Assembly (NCBI RefSeq): GCF_036227485.1
Contig: NZ_CP109479.1
Location: 496,001-560,000 of the forward strand
Source: Streptomyces sp. NBC_01451
GTDB lineage: Bacteria > Actinomycetota > Actinomycetes > Streptomycetales > Streptomycetaceae
Length of the DNA: 64,000 nucleotides
Reading direction: 5' to 3'
In this document: in pieces, positions 61,014-64,000 of the stretch
How positions within the stretch are numbered: the first letter of the stretch is position 1
How the letters are laid out: each line of letters starts with the position of its first letter
The notes under the pieces: generated by a model
The model's database searches: none
The model's input: the letters and a program-made list of their open reading frames with translations, nothing else
What the model was told of the DNA's origin: nothing
Made by a program: the position numbers and the translations under genes

Positions 61014-62834
61014 TCAGGCCTTCGGTCGGTCCGGTGCGTAGAGCGCCTCGATGTCCGCCGCGAACTTGGTGACCACGTATCCGCGCCGCACTTTCTGCGA
61101 GTGTGTCAGTTCCTCACCGACGACGAACGCTCGGCTCAGGATGCGGAATCTCCTGATGCTCTCGGCCGCGGACACCGTCCGGTTGGCCTCGTCCACAGCG
61201 GCCTGGATGGCCGACCTGAGTTCCGGGTCGTGGCGGATTTCCTTGATGTCGGCCGCTCGCGGCCGGCCGTGTTCGAGCTTCCACCGGGTGAGGAATTCGG
61301 GGTCGAGGGTGATGAGCGCACCGATGTAGGGCCGTTGGTCGCCGACGAGCACGCACTGGTCGATCAGCCAGTGGGCCCGGAGCCGGTCCTCCAGCGGAGC
61401 GGGGGCGACATTCTTACCGACGGCGGTGATGATGAGGTCCTTCTTGCGGCCGGTGATGGTCAGATACCCGTCGTCCAACTCGCCCACGTCACCGGTGCGG
61501 AACCAGCCGTCGGAGTCGAACGCCTCGTCCGTGGCCTGCTTGTCGTGCAGGTAGCCACCGAAGACGTTCGGGCCCTTCACGAGCACTTCGTCCCCGGGAC
61601 CGATGCGTACCGCGCAGCCGGGCAGCGGGCGGCCGACGCTGCCGACACGCTGGGCGGCCGGGAGGTTGAGGGTCACTCCTGAGGTGGTTTCGGTCAGCCC
61701 CCAGCCCTCCAGGACGGTGACTCCGGCGCCGCGCCAGAAGTGCCCGAGGCGGGCTCCCAGGGGCGCGCCGCCGCTGCACGCGTAGGCGACCCGTCCCCCC
61801 AGCGCGGCCCGCAGCTTCCTGAACACCAGCCGGTCGAACACCCGGCGCCTGCCGCGCAGCCACAGGCCGGGACCGCCGTGGTCCAGGGACTTGCTGTAAG
61901 CGACAGCGGTGGCTTCGGCGGCACGGAACAATCTCGCGTGCCCGCCCTCCACGGCCGTGCGCTGAGCGGTGTTGCGCAGTTTCTCGAACACCCGCGGGAC
62001 GGCCAGCAGCAACGTGGGCCGGTAGGACCGCAGTTCGGTGGGGAGGTTCTTGAGGTCGCTGGTGTGCGCGACCTGCGCGCCGTTGTGCACGGCGGCGAGC
62101 CCGACGACCCGCGCCAGAACGTGCGCCGGCGGCAGGAACATCAGGATCATGGTGTGTTCGGTCAGGACCTTCTCCCCGATCCCGTCGGCGAGGGCGACGT
62201 TGCGCACCTCGGCGACCAGATTGCCGTGGCTGATCAGGCAGCCTCTGGGCGTGCCGGTCGTGCCGGAGGTGTAGACGATGGTCGCCAGCCCGTCGGCGCC
62301 GACCGCACGCCGCCGCCGCTCGACCCGTTCCGGGGGGACCGATCGGCCCAGCTCGACGAGGTGCCCGAGCCCCTCGTCCATCCGCCACACCTGGCCCACC
62401 GCTGCCACCCCGGCCTCGGCCAGGACGCGTTCCCGCCCCTCGTCCTCGACGAACGCGGCCACGGCACCGCTGTCGCGCAGGATCCACGCGACCTGCACCG
62501 GGGACGAGGTCTCGTACACGGGCACGCTGACCGCCGCCGCGGTCCAGATCGCGAAGTCGCACAGCATCCATTCGTAGCGGGAAGCCGCCATCAGCGCGAT
62601 CCGGTCGCCCGGCGCGATCCCGGTCGCCATCAAGCCCGCGGCCAGCGCCCGGACCTCGTCGGCGAACTCCCTGGAGGTAACAGTCCGCCAGACACCGTCG
62701 ACCTTGCGGGCGAACGCCTCGCGGTCGGGGCGGTGAAGGGCGTTGTCGACAATGTCGTCGGTCGCGTTCATGTGAGGCGACGTCACGTACTTCGCCGGGG
62801 TGCGCCACGCCCCCGAGTCCGATGGCTCCTCCAT
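61014..62834 (-). CDS. fadD-like: Long-chain fatty-acid-CoA ligase (AMP-forming)
   Basis: 606 aa adenylate-forming enzyme. The core motifs are TIVYTSGTTGTPRGCLISHG (P-loop), GWGLTETTSG (adenine binding), DGWFRTGDVGELDDGYLTIT (ribose Asp) and GRKKDLIITAVGKNVAPAPL (hinge and Lys region). The length and the insertion near LMFLPPAHVLARV match the fatty-acyl FACL15-type group. It activates fatty acids as CoA esters through an acyl-adenylate. The start may be here or at ATG 62771. A 16-bp inverted repeat stands in its promoter region. Confidence 0.93.
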   Translation of the reverse strand: MEEPSDSGAWRTPAKYVTSPHMNATDDIVDNALHRPDREAFARKVDGVWRTVTSREFADEVRALAAGLMATGIAPGDRIALMAASRYEWMLCDFAIWTAAAVSVPVYETSSPVQVAWILRDSGAVAAFVEDEGRERVLAEAGVAAVGQVWRMDEGLGHLVELGRSVPPERVERRRRAVGADGLATIVYTSGTTGTPRGCLISHGNLVAEVRNVALADGIGEKVLTEHTMILMFLPPAHVLARVVGLAAVHNGAQVAHTSDLKNLPTELRSYRPTLLLAVPRVFEKLRNTAQRTAVEGGHARLFRAAEATAVAYSKSLDHGGPGLWLRGRRRVFDRLVFRKLRAALGGRVAYACSGGAPLGARLGHFWRGAGVTVLEGWGLTETTSGVTLNLPAAQRVGSVGRPLPGCAVRIGPGDEVLVKGPNVFGGYLHDKQATDEAFDSDGWFRTGDVGELDDGYLTITGRKKDLIITAVGKNVAPAPLEDRLRAHWLIDQCVLVGDQRPYIGALITLDPEFLTRWKLEHGRPRAADIKEIRHDPELRSAIQAAVDEANRTVSAAESIRRFRILSRAFVVGEELTHSQKVRRGYVVTKFAADIEALYAPDRPKA

Positions 62835-62851
62835 ACCCCCATACTGCGGCT

Positions 62852-62901
62852 CCGGTGAGCCCCCGCAAGGGGACCAACGGCACCGTGCGGGGGCTCACCG
62901 G
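62852..62901. promoter_or_regulatory. Perfect 16-bp inverted repeat in the divergent promoter region
   Basis: CCGGTGAGCCCCCGCA (62852-62867) and TGCGGGGGCTCACCGG (62886-62901) are exact inverted copies around an 18-base loop. The loop contains GGGAC-CAAC-GGCAC, one mismatch from the GGGNC-N4-GNCCC pattern found at 51.7 and 54.7 kb. It lies 18 bases upstream of the ligase start and about 100 bases upstream of the acetyltransferase start, an unusual place for a terminator. Confidence 0.75.
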
Positions 62902-62998
62902 CCCAAGACGAACCGAGGACGGACATCCCACGATGGAGTCACCTCGCGGGGGAAGGATTTCCGCGCCGACAGGGCGGTCCTGCGGACACGGAGCACCG

Positions 62999-63631
62999 AT
63001 GACTCTTCCACCCCATCCCGCCGACGTACCACCGGGCTACCCGCTCGCGTACGAACGCGAACTGCGGCTCAGTGACGGCCGACGCGCCGCGATCCGGCCG
63101 ATCGTGCCGTCCGACGCACCGGCCCTGGCCGCGGCGATCCGGTCGGCGGACGCCGAAACACTGCGCCGACGTTTCCTGGGCGGTCCGCCACGCCTCACAC
63201 CGGAACTGCTGACCCGGCTCACGACGCTGGACTACAACCTCCGATTCGCCCTCGTCGCCGCGGAAGCTGCCTCCGGAAAGGGCATCGGCATCGCACGCTA
63301 CGAGCAGGTGGCCGACGGTGTCGCGGAGGTCGCCGTCGCGGTGGACCCGGCCTGGCGCCGGGTCGGGCTGGCGACCGCGCTGGTCGAACTCCTGGCCCAG
63401 GCGGCGCTGGAACGGCGCATCCACACCTTCAGCGCCTCCTACATCGCCGAGAACCGCCCGGTGGCGGCGCTGTTGTCCCTCGCCGACCTCACCGGTGCCT
63501 GCGCGGTCGGACAGGGACTGGCCGAGTCAGAGGTCGAACTGGACCGCGGCAGCGTCATCGCGGCCGTGCGCGCGTTGGACACGGACCAGGACACGCCCGC
63601 GGGATCCGGCGGTGTCAGGCACCTGCGATGA
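62999..63631 (+). CDS. GNAT-family N-acetyltransferase
   Basis: 210 aa. The acetyl-CoA-binding stretch is VAEVAVAVDPAWRRVGLATA (motif A variant of Q/RxxGxG/A), preceded by RFALVAAEAASGKGIGIARY. The start region ERELRLSDGRRAAIRPIVPS resembles the acetyltransferase part of Pat-type protein lysine acetyltransferases, which act on acyl-CoA synthetases in actinobacteria. A fatty-acyl-CoA ligase is divergently encoded next door, a plausible substrate, though this is inference. The ATG at 62999 fits the domain start. Confidence 0.88.
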   Translation: MTLPPHPADVPPGYPLAYERELRLSDGRRAAIRPIVPSDAPALAAAIRSADAETLRRRFLGGPPRLTPELLTRLTTLDYNLRFALVAAEAASGKGIGIARYEQVADGVAEVAVAVDPAWRRVGLATALVELLAQAALERRIHTFSASYIAENRPVAALLSLADLTGACAVGQGLAESEVELDRGSVIAAVRALDTDQDTPAGSGGVRHLR

Positions 63632-63670
63632 CAGCGAAACCCGCCTGCTCAAGGACGGAAGTCAGCAGTC

Positions 63671-63889
63671 ATGACGCCACGCGTCGAACACGTGCACACG
63701 GCGGAAATCACGGACTCCCACACCCGGCCGCCCGTGTCGAAGCCCCTGCGCCGCCAAGTCCGGGCAGACCACGGCTCCGTTCCCATGCCCACGTGCGGGG
63801 ACGCCGACTCGCCGACGCACAGGCGCCGACCGATGAACCACCTGGCCTTTCCGCCACCTTTTGACATGAATAGTCTCTATCGAGGGTGA
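63671..63889 (+). CDS. Hypothetical 72-aa protein, doubtful
   Basis: MTPRVEHVHTAEITDSHTRP, basic and rich in His and Pro, ending at 63889, five bases before the next start. GGAAG lies about 14 bases before the ATG. No domain or membrane segment is visible; it may instead be the leader region of the next gene. Confidence 0.3.
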   Translation: MTPRVEHVHTAEITDSHTRPPVSKPLRRQVRADHGSVPMPTCGDADSPTHRRRPMNHLAFPPPFDMNSLYRG

Positions 63890-63893
63890 CACG

Positions 63894-64000
63894 ATGAATC
63901 AGCAGCTCCTGGCCAAGACGTTCGTCGAGTTGGCGGACAACCTGGTCGCCGACTTCGACCTGACCGACTTCCTGCGCCTGCTCACCGACCGCTGTGCGGC
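63894..64000 (+). CDS. GAF-ANTAR-type regulator, cut by window edge
   Basis: The first 35 codons are present: MNQQLLAKTFVELADNLVAD, then FDLTDFLRLLTDRC. This opening is characteristic of actinobacterial GAF plus ANTAR proteins, which sense a signal through GAF and bind RNA through ANTAR to prevent termination. GAGGGTGAC is the ribosome site. The ANTAR domain lies beyond the window, so the output domain is inferred. Confidence 0.75.
   Translation, partial: MNQQLLAKTFVELADNLVADFDLTDFLRLLTDRCA

Noticed and set aside
61014..62834. Acyl-CoA ligase as the starter-loading enzyme of the PUFA locus
   Set aside because: It lies 27 kb from the locus beyond several unrelated units and mobile debris, and faces the other way; proximity in the window is not evidence.

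Overview
The window is high-GC, double-stranded-coding DNA of a Streptomyces-type actinobacterium. Signs of this are the G/C-rich third codon positions, the many GTG starts, and the family set: SpoIIE-type phosphatase, GAF-ANTAR regulator, DosS-like kinase, Tat-exported hydrolase, IS110 and IS481 relics. The gene families named here were recognised from motifs read in the translations; no database search was run.

Layout. (a) 1-9.4 kb is ordinary accessory metabolism: a DUF2264 protein, a hydroxyacid dehydrogenase and a DeoR/LacI-type regulator in one leftward set, then an MHYT sensor membrane protein, a metallophosphoesterase, a luciferase-like monooxygenase, a TfdA/TauD dioxygenase, a HIT-like protein and an IclR regulator. 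(b) 9.5-33.8 kb is the centrepiece, a polyunsaturated-fatty-acid (PUFA)-synthase-like secondary lipid locus. It holds an AraC regulator, a free ACP and a thioesterase, a PfaA-like megasynthase (KS-AT-3xACP-KR-DH), a PfaC/Pfa3-like megasynthase (KS-CLF-AT-DH-DH), a PfaD-like enoyl reductase, two acyl-CoA-dehydrogenase-like flavoproteins, a Sfp-type phosphopantetheinyl transferase and an FAD oxidoreductase. Most junctions are short or overlapping and all genes from the AraC regulator to the oxidoreductase run rightward, so it looks like one pathway making and further oxidising an acyl chain. (c) 33.8-36.7 kb is a MerR-controlled cassette (small barrel protein and MFS exporter) with a textbook 19-bp-spacer promoter and an 8-bp tandem repeat. 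(d) 36.8-48 kb is miscellaneous: cupin, SpoIIE phosphatase, peroxiredoxin/DoxX, a TetR/SDR pair, a glycosidase, and two paralogous MarR regulators flanking a degenerate response regulator, with shared operator-like boxes.

(e) 48-57 kb resembles a hypoxia/dormancy (OsdRK/DosRS-type) island: alcohol dehydrogenase, a stand-alone hydroxymethylbilane synthase, an acyl-ACP desaturase, a NarL-type response regulator, a twin-GAF sensor kinase and an orphan cytochrome oxidase subunit I. Three copies of a GGGNC-N4-GNCCC box lie in front of these genes. (f) 57-60.5 kb is a graveyard of mobile DNA: a decayed IS110 transposase with an IS481 fragment inside it, a three-repeat degenerate CRISPR relic without cas genes, and the 3' half of a CAT-anticodon tRNA that looks like an attachment-site scar. 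(g) 61-64 kb holds a fatty-acyl-CoA ligase and a GNAT acetyltransferase facing apart across a perfect 16-bp inverted repeat, and the start of a GAF-ANTAR regulator cut by the window edge.

The strongest candidate for an undescribed system is the locus at 10.9-33.8 kb. It has the PUFA synthase core, lacks the acyltransferase (AGPAT) domain found at the end of myxobacterial Pfa3, and instead carries a discrete ACP, a discrete thioesterase and a pair of acyl-dehydrogenase paralogues.
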